DNA of 64,000 bases from Tritonibacter litoralis. GTDB taxonomy: Bacteria; Pseudomonadota; Alphaproteobacteria; Rhodobacterales; Rhodobacteraceae. Location: NCBI RefSeq assembly GCF_009496005.1, contig NZ_WIBF01000007.1, positions 62,001 to 126,000 of the forward strand, written 5' to 3'. Shown in pieces: positions 52,937-63,700 of this stretch. Position numbers and translations under genes: made by a program. The notes beneath the pieces were generated by a model. The model saw only the letters and a program-made list of their open reading frames with translations, had not been told where the DNA came from and searched no databases. Within the stretch, counting starts at the first letter, position 1; each line of letters begins with the position of its first letter.

Positions 52937-54301
52937 TCAGGGTTGAAAAGTCAACAGCATGTGCCAAACCCTGTCCCAATGGATCCACACGGCGTAACTC
53001 GCAACCAGCAAGGTGAGACCCGTTGCCACGACATCATGTAGCGGGTCCCAAACCTTGTGTGCGCGCGCGATTGCCACAATCGCAGGATATGTTACCAAAA
53101 GGGCGATGCCCATGGCTGCGATGCCACCTGGCAGGCCGAACCAAACAACGCCGCACAGAAACAGAAGGGTTTGCGAAACGGCCCGGATGGCGCTGACCCA
53201 GAAGAAAGATTTACTGTCTCCTGCGGCCAGTGCGGCTTGGTCATAGGTCATGACAATGACAGCTGGGGCTAGAACCAAGGACAAGGGAACCATAATGGCA
53301 CCTGCAATTTGGTAGCGATCATCATACAGCAGATCGACCAGCCAGGGTCCGGCCAGAGCCATGGTCCACAAGAGGGCAAGAATACCACCAGACAATCCGG
53401 CGCGCAGCATGCGTTGTTTGCGCAAACTTTGCGCATCTGCGGCCGATGAATCGCGATAAATTGGGATCATCAGCCGTTGATTAACCGCATAGCCCAGGGA
53501 CATCGGAAAACTCGCCAGGAAAAAGGCGATATTATAAACGCCCAGCATCTCTAAGGAGATGAACTTTCCCAAAATCGCCCGGTCGCCTTGTGATGTGATG
53601 AACCAAAATGCGGTCGACAAAAAGATCCATTTGCCGAACTTTATCAAGTCCTGCGCGCAGCTCTTGTCCCAATGAAACCTGTTCCGATGACCCGGCAGAT
53701 TGATGTGTGTGGACAAGACATAAAACAAAGACTGTATGACAGTGCCAAGCGCCAGCGCGACAACAGATTGGGTCGCCAGCGCAAGAAGGACGATAACAAT
53801 CAGGCTTACCGCTTGGCTTGCCAATTCCAATTGGGTCACGCGACCAACCAAAAGATGACGGTGCGCTGTCTCGATCCGGGTGGGTTTAAACCCTTCAACT
53901 GCCAGCATGGTGCCCGCAATTGGCAAAAGGTAAATGAGTTCCGGTGCATCGTAAAAACGGGCAACGGGCCAGGCCAGCAGAAAAGTAATCCCCCACAAGC
54001 CCAATCCGCGCACCACTTGGATCGTCCAAGCCGTGTCCAAGAAATCAGGATCATCCCCTCGTTTGCTTTGCAAGATCGCGGGGCCGATCCCCACATCGGA
54101 AAATAGGACCAATCCGGTGGTGATCACAGTGATCAGGGCCATCACGCCAAAGGCTTCGGGAAACAGGATCCGGGTCAGGATTAGGTTGGACGCCAGCCGC
54201 ATCGCTTGGCTGCCGCCAAAGCCCAAAATCATCCAAGAGGCAGAGCGCACCGCACGCGCCATCAATCCAGACCCTTGAATTCGCGCGATGACCCCAACCA
54301 T
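52937..54301 (-). CDS. Lipopolysaccharide/exopolysaccharide flippase (Wzx/ExoT-like, MOP superfamily)
   Basis: This 454-residue polytopic protein has about 12 to 14 hydrophobic segments. The N-terminus WMILGFGGSQAMRLASNLIL and LFPEAFGVMALITVITTGLVL typify the polysaccharide-biosynthesis branch of the MOP flippases. It would move undecaprenyl-linked repeat units across the inner membrane. The start is the ATG at 54301, with AAGGA 9 bases upstream. The gene converges with the Wzz-like gene (7-base gap). Confidence 0.88.
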   Translation of the reverse strand: MVGVIARIQGSGLMARAVRSASWMILGFGGSQAMRLASNLILTRILFPEAFGVMALITVITTGLVLFSDVGIGPAILQSKRGDDPDFLDTAWTIQVVRGLGLWGITFLLAWPVARFYDAPELIYLLPIAGTMLAVEGFKPTRIETAHRHLLVGRVTQLELASQAVSLIVIVLLALATQSVVALALGTVIQSLFYVLSTHINLPGHRNRFHWDKSCAQDLIKFGKWIFLSTAFWFITSQGDRAILGKFISLEMLGVYNIAFFLASFPMSLGYAVNQRLMIPIYRDSSAADAQSLRKQRMLRAGLSGGILALLWTMALAGPWLVDLLYDDRYQIAGAIMVPLSLVLAPAVIVMTYDQAALAAGDSKSFFWVSAIRAVSQTLLFLCGVVWFGLPGGIAAMGIALLVTYPAIVAIARAHKVWDPLHDVVATGLTLLVASYAVWIHWDRVWHMLLTFQP

Positions 54302-54532
54302 TCAAATTATCCTTTTACATCTGTGGGCAAGCTAGGGGCCGCCAGAACTGCGGTCAATTCCCGTCGAATGCTGATCGAGATTAGTCTTGTTGGTGCTTTG
54401 GTTTGCGCAACAATTCAATCCTCTCTAAAGGGAAATCATTTATAAATCAGGCTAGGGCGATGCATTGTTTTGCGCCTTTGTGTTTCGCGGGGTAGCCTGC
54501 GGTCAAACCCATTTCGACCAAGGGCGTTTATT

Positions 54533-55735
54533 GTGAAAATTGCGTATGTTTTGAACACTTATCCGCAACCGTCGCATTCATTTATCCGGCGTGAACTGCG
54601 GGCTTTGGAACGCCAGGGGTTTGACGTCCTTCGGTTGGCCATGCGTGCCAGTGATGCGGAATTGGTGGACGCGGGTGATCAGGACGAAGCGACCAAGACC
54701 GAATATGTTCTGGCCGCAGGAGGCTTGTCCCTGTTGACGGCTTTATTGCTGGAAATCCGGAACCCGGCGCGGTTTTGGTCTGCTTGGACCACTGCGGTTG
54801 CCTTGGGGCGTCGGTCTTCGGTCGGGATCCTCCGGCATCTGATTTATCTGGCTGAGGCCGCCTGGGTGAAACGTCGCTGTGCGCAGACCGGGACCCGCCA
54901 TATGCATGCACATTTTGGGACAAACTCTACCGCCGTTGCTCTGTTGGCTCAGGCACTTGGTGGGCCAAGCTACAGTTTCACCGCGCATGGCCCCGAAGAA
55001 TTTGACGCCCCAGACGCGCTGTCATTGGGAGAGAAGGTGAACGCCTCTGGCTTTGCTGTTGCCATCAGCAGTTTTGGCCGCAGTCAGCTGAGCCGATGGG
55101 CGGCGTTTGAGGCCTGGGAAAAGATCAAAGTGGTCCATTGCGGGATCGAGGTGGAGAAATTCGCAGATCCCGCGCCAATGCCCGGTGGTGACCTGCGATT
55201 GGTGGCAATTGGTCGCTTTGTCGAGCAGAAGGGACAAATGATCTTGCTGCATGCGATGGCTGAGGTGGTGAAGACCCAACCCAAGACACAGCTGTTTCTG
55301 GTAGGCGATGGGGCAATGCGCGAAGATCTGGAGGCGGCGATTGCGGCCCTGGAACTGCAGAACAACGTTACTTTGACTGGATGGCTGGATGAGGCGGGCG
55401 TGCGGGCACAACTGGCCCAGGCCCATGCGCTGGTGATGCCGTCCTTTGCCGAAGGTCTGCCAATGGTGGTGATGGAAGCAATGGCAGCGATGCGTCCGGT
55501 GATTGCCACCTATATTGCTGGAACCCCTGAACTGGTCTTGGAAGGGGAGACCGGCTGGTTGGTGCCTGCCGGGGACGCGGGGCGCTTGGCGGATGCTATT
55601 TGCAAACTGGACCAGTCTCCTATGTCCAAGCGCGTGGAAATGGGGCAGGCGGCGCGCGACCGTGTACTCGCGCGCCACAACAGCGACACAGAAGCTGCGA
55701 AACTTGCTGGATACATCCGCGACGTTGCGGGTTAA
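54533..55735 (+). CDS. Glycosyltransferase family 4 protein
   Basis: This 400-residue GT-B enzyme starts at the GTG at 54533 (VKIAYVLNTYPQPSHSFI); an upstream in-frame ATG adds a non-conserved leader. The P-x-x-S-x-x-F-I-R-R-E pattern at the N-terminus groups it with exopolysaccharide GT4 enzymes such as the one at 2448-3686. The C-terminal domain starts near AIGRFVEQKGQMILLHAM (about 223), and the donor site is FAEGLPMVVMEAMAAMRPVI (about 302-321). It overlaps the convergent GT2 gene by 4 bases. Confidence 0.88.
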   Translation: MKIAYVLNTYPQPSHSFIRRELRALERQGFDVLRLAMRASDAELVDAGDQDEATKTEYVLAAGGLSLLTALLLEIRNPARFWSAWTTAVALGRRSSVGILRHLIYLAEAAWVKRRCAQTGTRHMHAHFGTNSTAVALLAQALGGPSYSFTAHGPEEFDAPDALSLGEKVNASGFAVAISSFGRSQLSRWAAFEAWEKIKVVHCGIEVEKFADPAPMPGGDLRLVAIGRFVEQKGQMILLHAMAEVVKTQPKTQLFLVGDGAMREDLEAAIAALELQNNVTLTGWLDEAGVRAQLAQAHALVMPSFAEGLPMVVMEAMAAMRPVIATYIAGTPELVLEGETGWLVPAGDAGRLADAICKLDQSPMSKRVEMGQAARDRVLARHNSDTEAAKLAGYIRDVAG

Positions 55736-56577
55736 CGGCCGCGGGTCCAACGGTTTTGGCTGCGAAACAAGGGAGTTTTCACCGCCACACTCACCGCAGC
55801 ATAGGCAAGAAACCCCACAGGGTCGCCGAGGAACAGCCGGATCACGTCGGATGGGCTGGGGGACAGCTTGTCATCATTGTCCAAAAGCGCCGGGTAAAGG
55901 CGTTCGATCTCTTCCACGCCTTGGTTTTGCCGACGTCGAACCCGGACCAGATTGCGAAACCCCTGAACCAGCGGCCAACGGTATCCTGCCGCGGCGATGT
56001 GGCGTTCATTGGGGGCAAACATCAACCGCGCATAAGTGTCATCCGCGATGATTTGAGGCCAGCTCTGCCATCGGTTCCGGCCTGCACTGTTCATCGCAAA
56101 CAGCCCAAAACCCGGTACGCCTTGGGTCACAAAAGGCAAACGCTCCCAAAGGCGACCATAGGCCCGGCTAAATGCAGACTGCCCGCCCAAGACACTGGGC
56201 CGACCAGAGGCATAGCCCGGCGCATCGCCGTTCAAAAGCGCGTAAAGCTCTGACAACAAAGATGTCTCGATGCGCACATCCGCATCGAGGTAGACCAGAA
56301 CACCGCCCTGTGCTGCGGCATCGCCCTGGTTCAAGGCGTTCAGCTTTCCCCCTTGTGCAATGTCAATCACGCGCAGTTGCCAGGGGGCAGGCACCGGGTG
56401 GTCGCGCGCGATGGCCGCGGTGTCGTCCTTGCAGCCATTCGCCAGAACAAGCACTTCTGCTGTAACAGGCTCTGGCAAGGGGTCAGATGCAAACACCGCA
56501 GCAAGGCATTCCGCGATCTCATCCGCTTCGTTGTGGGCGGGGATCAAAACGCTAAGGCCGATTTTGGGCGTTGTCAC
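55732..56577 (-). CDS. Glycosyltransferase family 2 protein
   Basis: This 281-residue GT-A enzyme starts at the GTG at 56577, which overlaps the upstream gene's stop as GTGA; a longer frame is not conserved. The Rossmann start SVLIPAHNEADEIAECLAAV and the metal-binding DXD variant VYLDADVRIE (about residues 87-96) are intact. A hydrophobic patch near the C-terminus (DVIRLFLGDPVGFLAYAAVS) suggests membrane contact. It is the last gene of the NRPS operon and links that operon to glycan synthesis. Confidence 0.88.
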   Translation of the reverse strand: MTTPKIGLSVLIPAHNEADEIAECLAAVFASDPLPEPVTAEVLVLANGCKDDTAAIARDHPVPAPWQLRVIDIAQGGKLNALNQGDAAAQGGVLVYLDADVRIETSLLSELYALLNGDAPGYASGRPSVLGGQSAFSRAYGRLWERLPFVTQGVPGFGLFAMNSAGRNRWQSWPQIIADDTYARLMFAPNERHIAAAGYRWPLVQGFRNLVRVRRRQNQGVEEIERLYPALLDNDDKLSPSPSDVIRLFLGDPVGFLAYAAVSVAVKTPLFRSQNRWTRGR

Positions 56578-59078
56578 TTTGCCCCCTCCAGAACGGCCCA
56601 ACGGGGGTTTTCGTCGCTCAACGTCCTGAGCGCGCCCCAGCTGCCCCAGGGGCCTGGCGCATAGACGTCGGCATAGGCATTGAACAAAGTTCCCCCAAGC
56701 GCGGCCCATCCGTCCAACAATTCTTGATACAAATGCCCCATATCGTCTGAGTAATTGTAATGCGTGAAGAACGCCGTCAAAGTGTCGTCTTCGACATGGG
56801 GGCCGACCCCAACCACATGGCTGCCGCCTTCATACATGATCAAGTCCATGCCATAGCTTTTGGCGACCTTGGCGTGATAGGGCAGGATGCGCGTCAACAG
56901 ATCCGCCAAAGTGTCGGCTTCCTGACCGGAGATCAGACCGTCACGCAATTCGGCAGTGGCCTGGGCTGTGGCAATGTCGAATTGATGCGCCCGAACAAAT
57001 GCTCGCAGATCTGCGCCGATCAGACCTTTTTGGCGACCGGCTTCATGGGCACGGGCGCGGCTGTCGGCGATCCACGCGCGCACCACATCCACATAGTCAT
57101 CCCGGCCTAAAACCCCGCCAAAATAGCCGGTGACTGCATAGGCATCAAAGTAATCCGCAGGCCGTCCGTTTTGCGGCGCTTCGCTGCGCCACAAGGGGGC
57201 CTCTAACATCTGTTCTTCAAGCCCCAGCCAGCCAGTATGCGCCGCGATGACCCGGACCAGCCGGTCCGGGGCGTCCGCAAAAACCCGGCTCCAGATCTGG
57301 GACATCTCAGCGGACCGCACACCGTAATACTGCATCCACAAGTTTTCACCGCCCCAACGACGGCGGGCCTGTGTTTCGGCCCATTGGGCCTGTTCAAATT
57401 GCCAGTTCCAAACCTCGTTCGAATACTCGACATAAAGCTTCAGATCCTCGTCCAACATCTGATGCGACAGGCGGGCAAAGTTACGCATGTAGCTGTCGTC
57501 GCTTTGATGCGGCATGGAGAACCAGGGCGATGCCCCCAGTTCATTCACAAGGCTCAGCATCACCTCGGCTGGTACACCCTTGAGCGCCCAGGAATAATCC
57601 GTTGGAAGCGGGCGATCTTCCCAGCCGATTTGGGTCGATCCGTTGGTCTCCATCCAGTCCATGAACCGCAGCACTTCAAACCCGTCCAGCACATCCAGCC
57701 AACGTGGGTTGAACAGACGCCCGGCGGCAAAGGCGTCCAGATGTTCTTGTTTCACAACCGAAATGTTGCGCACATAGTCCCCGGTTTTCTTGCGGTCACT
57801 GCGTTGAATACGGACCTCGACAATGCCGTCGCCGGGGGTGAAATCGAACCAGATCTCATTGTCTCCATATCGGACGTTGCTGGCACGTCCCGCGACCTCG
57901 ACAATGCCATCCCCTTCAAAGCGGAGACGATAGCGCCCCGCGAGGGATCGGGCCTCTTCTGGTAGATCGGCAAAGAGCACTGTCCCGATTGAGCCAAGCT
58001 GCGCTGGCACCGCTTTTGGCCAGCCGTTGTCATCCAGATATCCTGCCTCTTCCAGCTCTTGGGCCGTTGTGCCACCCCAACGTCCGGGCTGGTGGCCAAT
58101 CCAGGCACGGGCGGTTTTGAAATGGTCCAAAAACGGTGCCTGTGGCGACCAATCCGCAATGCCTGCAAGGTTGATTGCAATCGGGCGTTGAATTTCTTTT
58201 GCGGTACGGGGGGCTGCGGTTCTGGGGGATTGGTTCAAACGTACCACATCTGGGTCCTGCGGCAACGCGCTGGGCGCCGGTGGCAGGGCAGTCCGCTGCG
58301 CATCCTTGCGTGCGGCGCGATCCGCGATTTCCTGAAGCCGCTGCGCTTGGGCGGCAGTGGCCGCTTGATAAGGGGTGCCCCATTCATCGGTCAGTTTGCG
58401 CGGGAGACCTTGCGCGGATTGGCCGGTCAGCACCGCGTATTGAAACAGGCTGATGTAATAAAACCCGATGTCATTGGGATGGATATCATCCTCGAACACG
58501 TCGCGCAGGCTGGTCAGCCCGGGCACCGTACCGGCCAAGATCGCATCCTCCAGCCGGGCCAGTGCCTGGCCCGCTTCGAGCAGTTCAATATCCCCTCCGG
58601 TGGTCGCGTTCACGTCATCAACCACAGCTTGCCAGGCCGACAGATCCTGTTCCAGACGCTCGCGCCAAGGAACGCTCATCCCATCATCAAAAGGCACGGC
58701 AACACCCGTTCCGCTGTCGAGACTGTGCCATGTTTCTTGCAAAAAGAACCGCACGTCCGGATTTTGGCTGCGCGCCAGTTCGTAAAACTGGGTCACGGAT
58801 TCGCGGGTGTTGCTCCATTTCAGGTGGTTGGCCAGCGGGATTGCTTCGGTCACAATGACCGCATCAACGCCTTCGGCCAAACGCGTGCGGGCGTTGATAC
58901 CCTCCGCCTCGGCCGCGTGTTGCCAATTATAGCTCAACGGTGCGCCGTTGATGATCTGTGCTTCGACCGCTGTGGGCTGTGTTGCATCAAACAGCTGGTC
59001 CAACATCCGCGGGTTGTCATGGCTGAACAGCGAATGCCCCACAAACACGAGCGAAGTTATAAGTTCAGAAGGAGTCAT
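56574..59078 (-). CDS. SGNH-hydrolase-like domain fused to a clan GH-A-like glycoside hydrolase domain
   Basis: This 834-residue protein has two parts. Residues 1-240 resemble an SGNH hydrolase: block I is VGHSLF (S16, GHSL instead of GDSL), an ETWHSL stretch is at 115-120 and the catalytic DxxHP is D197-x-x-H200-P. After a proline-rich linker (about 262-295), residues 300-830 begin AINLAGIADWSPQAPFLDHF and have EYSNEVWNW with N554-E555, then MYEGGSH with E750, the pattern of a clan GH-A acid/base and nucleophile pair. No signal peptide is visible, although the paralogue next door has one. It could trim or deacylate the polysaccharide. It is coupled to the GT2 gene and lies 5 bases after the smaller SGNH gene. 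Confidence 0.7.
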   Translation of the reverse strand: MTPSELITSLVFVGHSLFSHDNPRMLDQLFDATQPTAVEAQIINGAPLSYNWQHAAEAEGINARTRLAEGVDAVIVTEAIPLANHLKWSNTRESVTQFYELARSQNPDVRFFLQETWHSLDSGTGVAVPFDDGMSVPWRERLEQDLSAWQAVVDDVNATTGGDIELLEAGQALARLEDAILAGTVPGLTSLRDVFEDDIHPNDIGFYYISLFQYAVLTGQSAQGLPRKLTDEWGTPYQAATAAQAQRLQEIADRAARKDAQRTALPPAPSALPQDPDVVRLNQSPRTAAPRTAKEIQRPIAINLAGIADWSPQAPFLDHFKTARAWIGHQPGRWGGTTAQELEEAGYLDDNGWPKAVPAQLGSIGTVLFADLPEEARSLAGRYRLRFEGDGIVEVAGRASNVRYGDNEIWFDFTPGDGIVEVRIQRSDRKKTGDYVRNISVVKQEHLDAFAAGRLFNPRWLDVLDGFEVLRFMDWMETNGSTQIGWEDRPLPTDYSWALKGVPAEVMLSLVNELGASPWFSMPHQSDDSYMRNFARLSHQMLDEDLKLYVEYSNEVWNWQFEQAQWAETQARRRWGGENLWMQYYGVRSAEMSQIWSRVFADAPDRLVRVIAAHTGWLGLEEQMLEAPLWRSEAPQNGRPADYFDAYAVTGYFGGVLGRDDYVDVVRAWIADSRARAHEAGRQKGLIGADLRAFVRAHQFDIATAQATAELRDGLISGQEADTLADLLTRILPYHAKVAKSYGMDLIMYEGGSHVVGVGPHVEDDTLTAFFTHYNYSDDMGHLYQELLDGWAALGGTLFNAYADVYAPGPWGSWGALRTLSDENPRWAVLEGAK

Positions 59079-59083
59079 GGGAG

Positions 59084-59986
59084 TTATTCGGCCTGTGTAA
59101 GTCCGGTTCGATCAAAGGTGGTGACCGTGGCCCAGACGATTTTCTGCACGGCTTCGGCGGTTGCTTGGTCAAAGGCTTGCGCAGCCGTGCCGTCAGGCAG
59201 GGTCAGCTGGTGCGCCAGACCTTCTGGGCTTTTATGATAAAGCACCGCGTAATGGGTCAAAGCCACCACATAAGCGCCCAGGTCGTTCAAATGGATGGTA
59301 TCCGTGAACAGTTCGCTGCGTGCTGTAAGACCAGGAATGCCACCGGTTTCGGCCGCGCGTACCACGGCTGCCATGACCTGGCCAGCGGGGATCAGATACA
59401 CCGGATGGTCTGCATTTCGGCGACTGTCCGGGCCCAGCAGTTTTTTGAGCCACAAGGGGTCAAGATCGCCATCAATCCGTTCCAACCACCCGTCGGCGTC
59501 GTCCAGATTGTGCCAGGTCTCATATAGGTAGATCCGAGGTGGCTTTGGCGCGTTTCGGGCCAGATCTGCCCAGCGGCGCATGTATTTGGCCGAGCCAAAA
59601 TATTTGATCGCATCCCGCAGCTCGACCATCTCGGTCAGGACCACCGCGTCATAATCACCTGATCCCACCGCCTCGCGCGCTTCGCGATAGGCAGGCGGGT
59701 TGTTTGAAATCTCGAAATCGCGGATTGGCTGGTCCGGCTCCCAATGTTCCTTGAGCGAGGTGCCAGAGCCCAACTGGCTGTTCCACTGATGACCTTCGGG
59801 TGCCAGCTGCGCCAACATATGGGGCATGACCGGCCCAACCAAGGAATGCCCCAGGTGATAGACCTGCAGTGCCTGAGCAGGTGGGGCAAGCGGCGGAACA
59901 GGTGTCGCGCGACTTTGGGTGCTGACAAGAAAGGCGCCGATCGGCACCAGGGTTAACAGTCCCAACAAAGCACGTCGCTTGGTCAT
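59084..59986 (-). CDS. Exported SGNH-hydrolase-like protein
   Basis: This 300-residue protein has a signal peptide (MTKRRALLGLLTLVPIGAFL, cleavage near SRA, with twin arginines at residues 4-5 that could mean Tat export). The SGNH pattern is LGHSLV (S48), a YETWHN stretch (E156-H159) and D229-x-x-H232. These three motifs match the N-terminal part of the 834-residue protein at 56574, so the pair arose from a common ancestor. It may be a periplasmic carbohydrate esterase or acyltransferase-like protein. Its start overlaps the PPTase stop as ATGA. Confidence 0.75.
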   Translation of the reverse strand: MTKRRALLGLLTLVPIGAFLVSTQSRATPVPPLAPPAQALQVYHLGHSLVGPVMPHMLAQLAPEGHQWNSQLGSGTSLKEHWEPDQPIRDFEISNNPPAYREAREAVGSGDYDAVVLTEMVELRDAIKYFGSAKYMRRWADLARNAPKPPRIYLYETWHNLDDADGWLERIDGDLDPLWLKKLLGPDSRRNADHPVYLIPAGQVMAAVVRAAETGGIPGLTARSELFTDTIHLNDLGAYVVALTHYAVLYHKSPEGLAHQLTLPDGTAAQAFDQATAEAVQKIVWATVTTFDRTGLTQAE

Positions 59987-60705
59987 CGTCCCCTCATCGT
60001 GATCTGATCCGCCACCATACGTGGCAGGGTTGCGGCTGTAACAATAACACCTGCGCCAATTGCAAACCGCCCAGCGATCTCATCACCGGATTGGAACGGC
60101 AACTGGTCGCCGGTAAACCGGGCCAGAAACCGCGCAGACGGCATGTCAATCTCCAACTCCATACCGTCGAATCCATAATACCGTTGGCTGATGGAATACT
60201 GACATTTGTAAGCGGCTTCTTTGGCTGAGAAAATGAGTTTTCCCATTTGGCCTGGATCAGCTTGCGCGCGCATCCAGGACTGTTCATCTGCCGAGCAGAT
60301 CGCATCCCACAGTTCGGGTTTCAGCGGCGTGTCCTCTTCGACGTCCAGTCCGATGCCGCCAAATTCACTGGCGCGTGCTACGCCTGCCATGGCGCAGCTT
60401 TGGGTATGGGTGATCGAGCCCGTTAACCCATCGGGCCAGACCGGCGCACGTTTTTCACCGATGAATACTGGCTGGGCGGGAAACCCCAAATCGATCATGG
60501 CTTGCCGCGCCATGGCACGACCGGCGGCAAATTCACGACGACGTTTGTCCACACAACGTTCGGACAGCCCCGCGGCCTCGGCAGGCAAGGGGGCGGGTTG
60601 CGGTATCAGCGGGTCGCAGGCCGCAACACAGATACCAGACCCCACACAAGACCGAAGCATCCCCAGCCGGATCTGGGTGCGATCGGACACATCCGTCACC
60701 ATCAC
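59983..60705 (-). CDS. 4'-phosphopantetheinyl transferase, Sfp/EntD type
   Basis: This 240-residue enzyme attaches the phosphopantetheine arm to carrier domains. The magnesium- and CoA-binding motifs are GIGLDVE at residues 117-123 and FSAKEAAYK at 159-167. GSITHT at 96-101 is the usual upstream strand. The EntD-like length and the gene's 4-base overlap with the upstream NRPS gene leave little doubt that it activates that NRPS. Confidence 0.93.
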   Translation of the reverse strand: MMVTDVSDRTQIRLGMLRSCVGSGICVAACDPLIPQPAPLPAEAAGLSERCVDKRRREFAAGRAMARQAMIDLGFPAQPVFIGEKRAPVWPDGLTGSITHTQSCAMAGVARASEFGGIGLDVEEDTPLKPELWDAICSADEQSWMRAQADPGQMGKLIFSAKEAAYKCQYSISQRYYGFDGMELEIDMPSARFLARFTGDQLPFQSGDEIAGRFAIGAGVIVTAATLPRMVADQITMRGR

Positions 60706-63700
60706 GCACGCGCTTTGCGGTTGGCCCGCATCGCCCGACGTTTGGACATACGGTCCGCGCGATCCGCTTCGACTGCGGCGGTGTCTTCTGCGGCGGGCTC
60801 AGCTGGTTTCCCGCCCGAAAGCCCTTCAATATGATCCGCAAGCCCCGAAAGCGTTGGGAAGCGGAAGATATCGGTGATCGACAGCTTGGCCGCATCCAAC
60901 CCCTGACGAATTTCGCGATGGGCCTGCACCGCCAGCAAAGAATGCCCGCCAAGCGCAAAGAAATTGTCCTGAGCCCCAACCGCGCTTACACCCAAAATCC
61001 GTGACCAGATGGCCGCGATCTGAGACTGTGCCCCATCGCTTGGGGTCTCGGGCGCGCTGGTTTCCATCCGCTGTGGCTTTGGATCCGGCAACGCTTTGCG
61101 GTCAATCTTCTTGTTTGGCGTCAACGGGAAGGCATCCAGCGTTACGATATGGGCTGGTATCATGACTTCCGCCAGAGTTTGGGCCAGGGCCTGTTTGGCT
61201 GCCGCTTCATCCACCGGGGCAGAGGTTGTGACATAGCCAACCAGCCGTTCCCCTTCACCCATTTTGCGGGGCATCACAACGGCTGCTGTCACACCCGGGA
61301 ATGCTGCAAGCGCCGCCTCGATCTCACCCAGTTCGATGCGCTGCCCTCGAATTTTGACCTGATGATCCGTCCGTCCCAGGAAATCAAGCCGCCCATCCGC
61401 GCGCCACCGCACCAGATCGCCCGTGCGATAGAATGTTCCGGGCCTCAGCGGCAGTTCGACAAACCGTTCTGCGGTCATCGCCTCGCGCTGCCAGTATCCT
61501 GCGGTGACGCCAGCACCGCCGATCAAAAGCTCCCCAGGAGCGCCAATGGGTTGCGGTGCATTGGCGTCATCCACCACCAGAATTTCCGTATTGGCAATCG
61601 GCGTGCCCACATCGACCACACCTGCGGGCACCGCGTCAAGGGTTTGGACGGTGGACCAGATCGTTGTCTCGGTCGGGCCATACATATTGTGGATCTCGGC
61701 CCGGGTGCCGGTGCGCAAGGCGGCCACCAGATCACCGGGCAGCGCTTCCCCGCCAACCAAGAGATGCCGCAGACGGCCGGTGGCCATGCGCGCCTCTTCG
61801 TTCATTGCAATCATCCGTGCCATGGATGGGGTGCACTGCATATGTGTGACGTTGTGACGGATGATCTGAGCGGCCAGAGAGAAGTCATCTGCTGCCAGCT
61901 CTTGCGGCGCGTTTGAGAGGCGCAGCACCTCAGCCAAGGGTTTCAACCCGTCCAAAACCACATCCGGTGCAATGCCGTAATCGATCAGGCAAGCGACCTC
62001 ATCCACGCCGATCCGTTTCAATTCTTCGACCCGCTGGCACGCGTCAGAAACGGTGCCAAACAGACCGGAATCCTCAAAATAACGCTCGAAGGCAAAGTCG
62101 AGGATGGCTTCCAATTCATCCTCAGACAGGCTGCCCAGATCCATCTCAAACGGGTTTTTGACGCCTTCGGGGCGTTTGAACGCCGGGAAAGCCCAAGCGT
62201 ATTGTTTGATCAGCCCGGCGGCAGAGCGCAGATAGTCTTTCATCGGTTCCCGTGCGATCTGGCGGGCCTCGTCGCGGCTGTCCGCCAGATAGGTGTGCAG
62301 CATCAAGGTGACGGTGTAGTCTGCGGGATCATGCCCGGCGGCGCGTAGGGCAGTGTGATAGATCTCGATCTTGCCAGCAACTTCGTCGATGCTTTGCCCC
62401 AGAAGATGGGTCAGAACATTGGCCCCGATCGCGCCCGCCTCACGCCATGTCTCGGGATTGCCGGCGGTGGTGACCCACACTGGCAACTCCTTGGACACGG
62501 GGCGTGGCTGGGACAAAACGCTGTGTTCGCCGCCGTCTTTGCGAGGGAAGGAAACCTCTTCACCGCGCCACAGTTTGCGAACGGTCTCGATACTGTCAAA
62601 CAATGCTGGTTTGTTTGCGGGTGGCGTGTTTTCGGGGCGAAGGATAAAATCATCCGGTTGCCAGCCCGAGGCAAAGCCAATGCCTGCCCGGCCGTTGGTC
62701 AGATTGTCGATCACCGCCCATTCCTCGGCGATGCGCGCCGGGTGGTGCAGGGGGGCCACGCAAGAGCCCGCGCGCACGCCCAGGTTCTGGGTCACAGCAG
62801 CCACAGCCGCGCCGGTAACCGACGGGTTGGGGTAGGGGCCGCCAAAGGCATGGAAATGGCGTTCCGGCGTCCAGACCGCGTTGAACCCGTGTTGATCGGC
62901 GAATTTCGCGCCTTCCAGCAGCAATTCATATTTCTTCGGACCCGCACCATCGTCGTTGCCCCAGTAAAACAAGTTGAACGCCATCTTCCGGTCGCTCATG
63001 GCGATGGGGCCATTTGACAGTTCCAGGCGACTTTCATCACTGGACAGCACCAGTTTGAACCCGCGCGACAGGGTCCAGAACAGCTCAAGAACCGAAATGT
63101 CGAAGGAGAGTGACGTGACCGCCAACCAGCTGTCGCCAGGCTTATGGGGAATGCGTTGATCCATGCCGGTGAAGAAATTGGACACGTTGGCGTGTTTAAC
63201 CATCACGCCTTTGGGCAAACCTGTCGAGCCGGAGGTATAGATCAGATAGGCCAGATCGTCGCCGGTGGCGCCTCCATTAACTGGGGCGGTCTGGCTCTGG
63301 TCAGCCGTCGCGTCGATGTCCAAAACCGCCGCATCCGAGGCCGGAAGACCAGCTGCCAAAGCTGTTTGTGTCACGATCACAGCGGCTTGGCTGTCTTTGA
63401 CGTAATGCGCAATCCGATCCGCGGGATAGGCCGGATCCAGCGGCACATAAGCGCCCCCGGCTTTCAGAACCGCAAAGGCGGCAACAACCAGATCCATGGA
63501 CCTGCGAATGTAAATCCCGACATGCGCACCGGGTTTGACGCCCATATCCTGCAGACGCGCGGCGACGGCATTGGCGCGCGCATCTAATTGGGCATAGGTC
63601 AGCGTTGCGTCTTCAACAACCAGTGCCGTTGCATCTGGGGTTTTGGCCACCTGCGCTTCCAAAGCGGCATGAATGGTCAGGTCTGACGGGAAGTCACAGG

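Noticed and set aside
58059-59237. A 392-codon plus-strand open frame opposite the SGNH genes
   Set aside because: It spans the junction of two well-supported minus-strand genes and has no recognisable domain.
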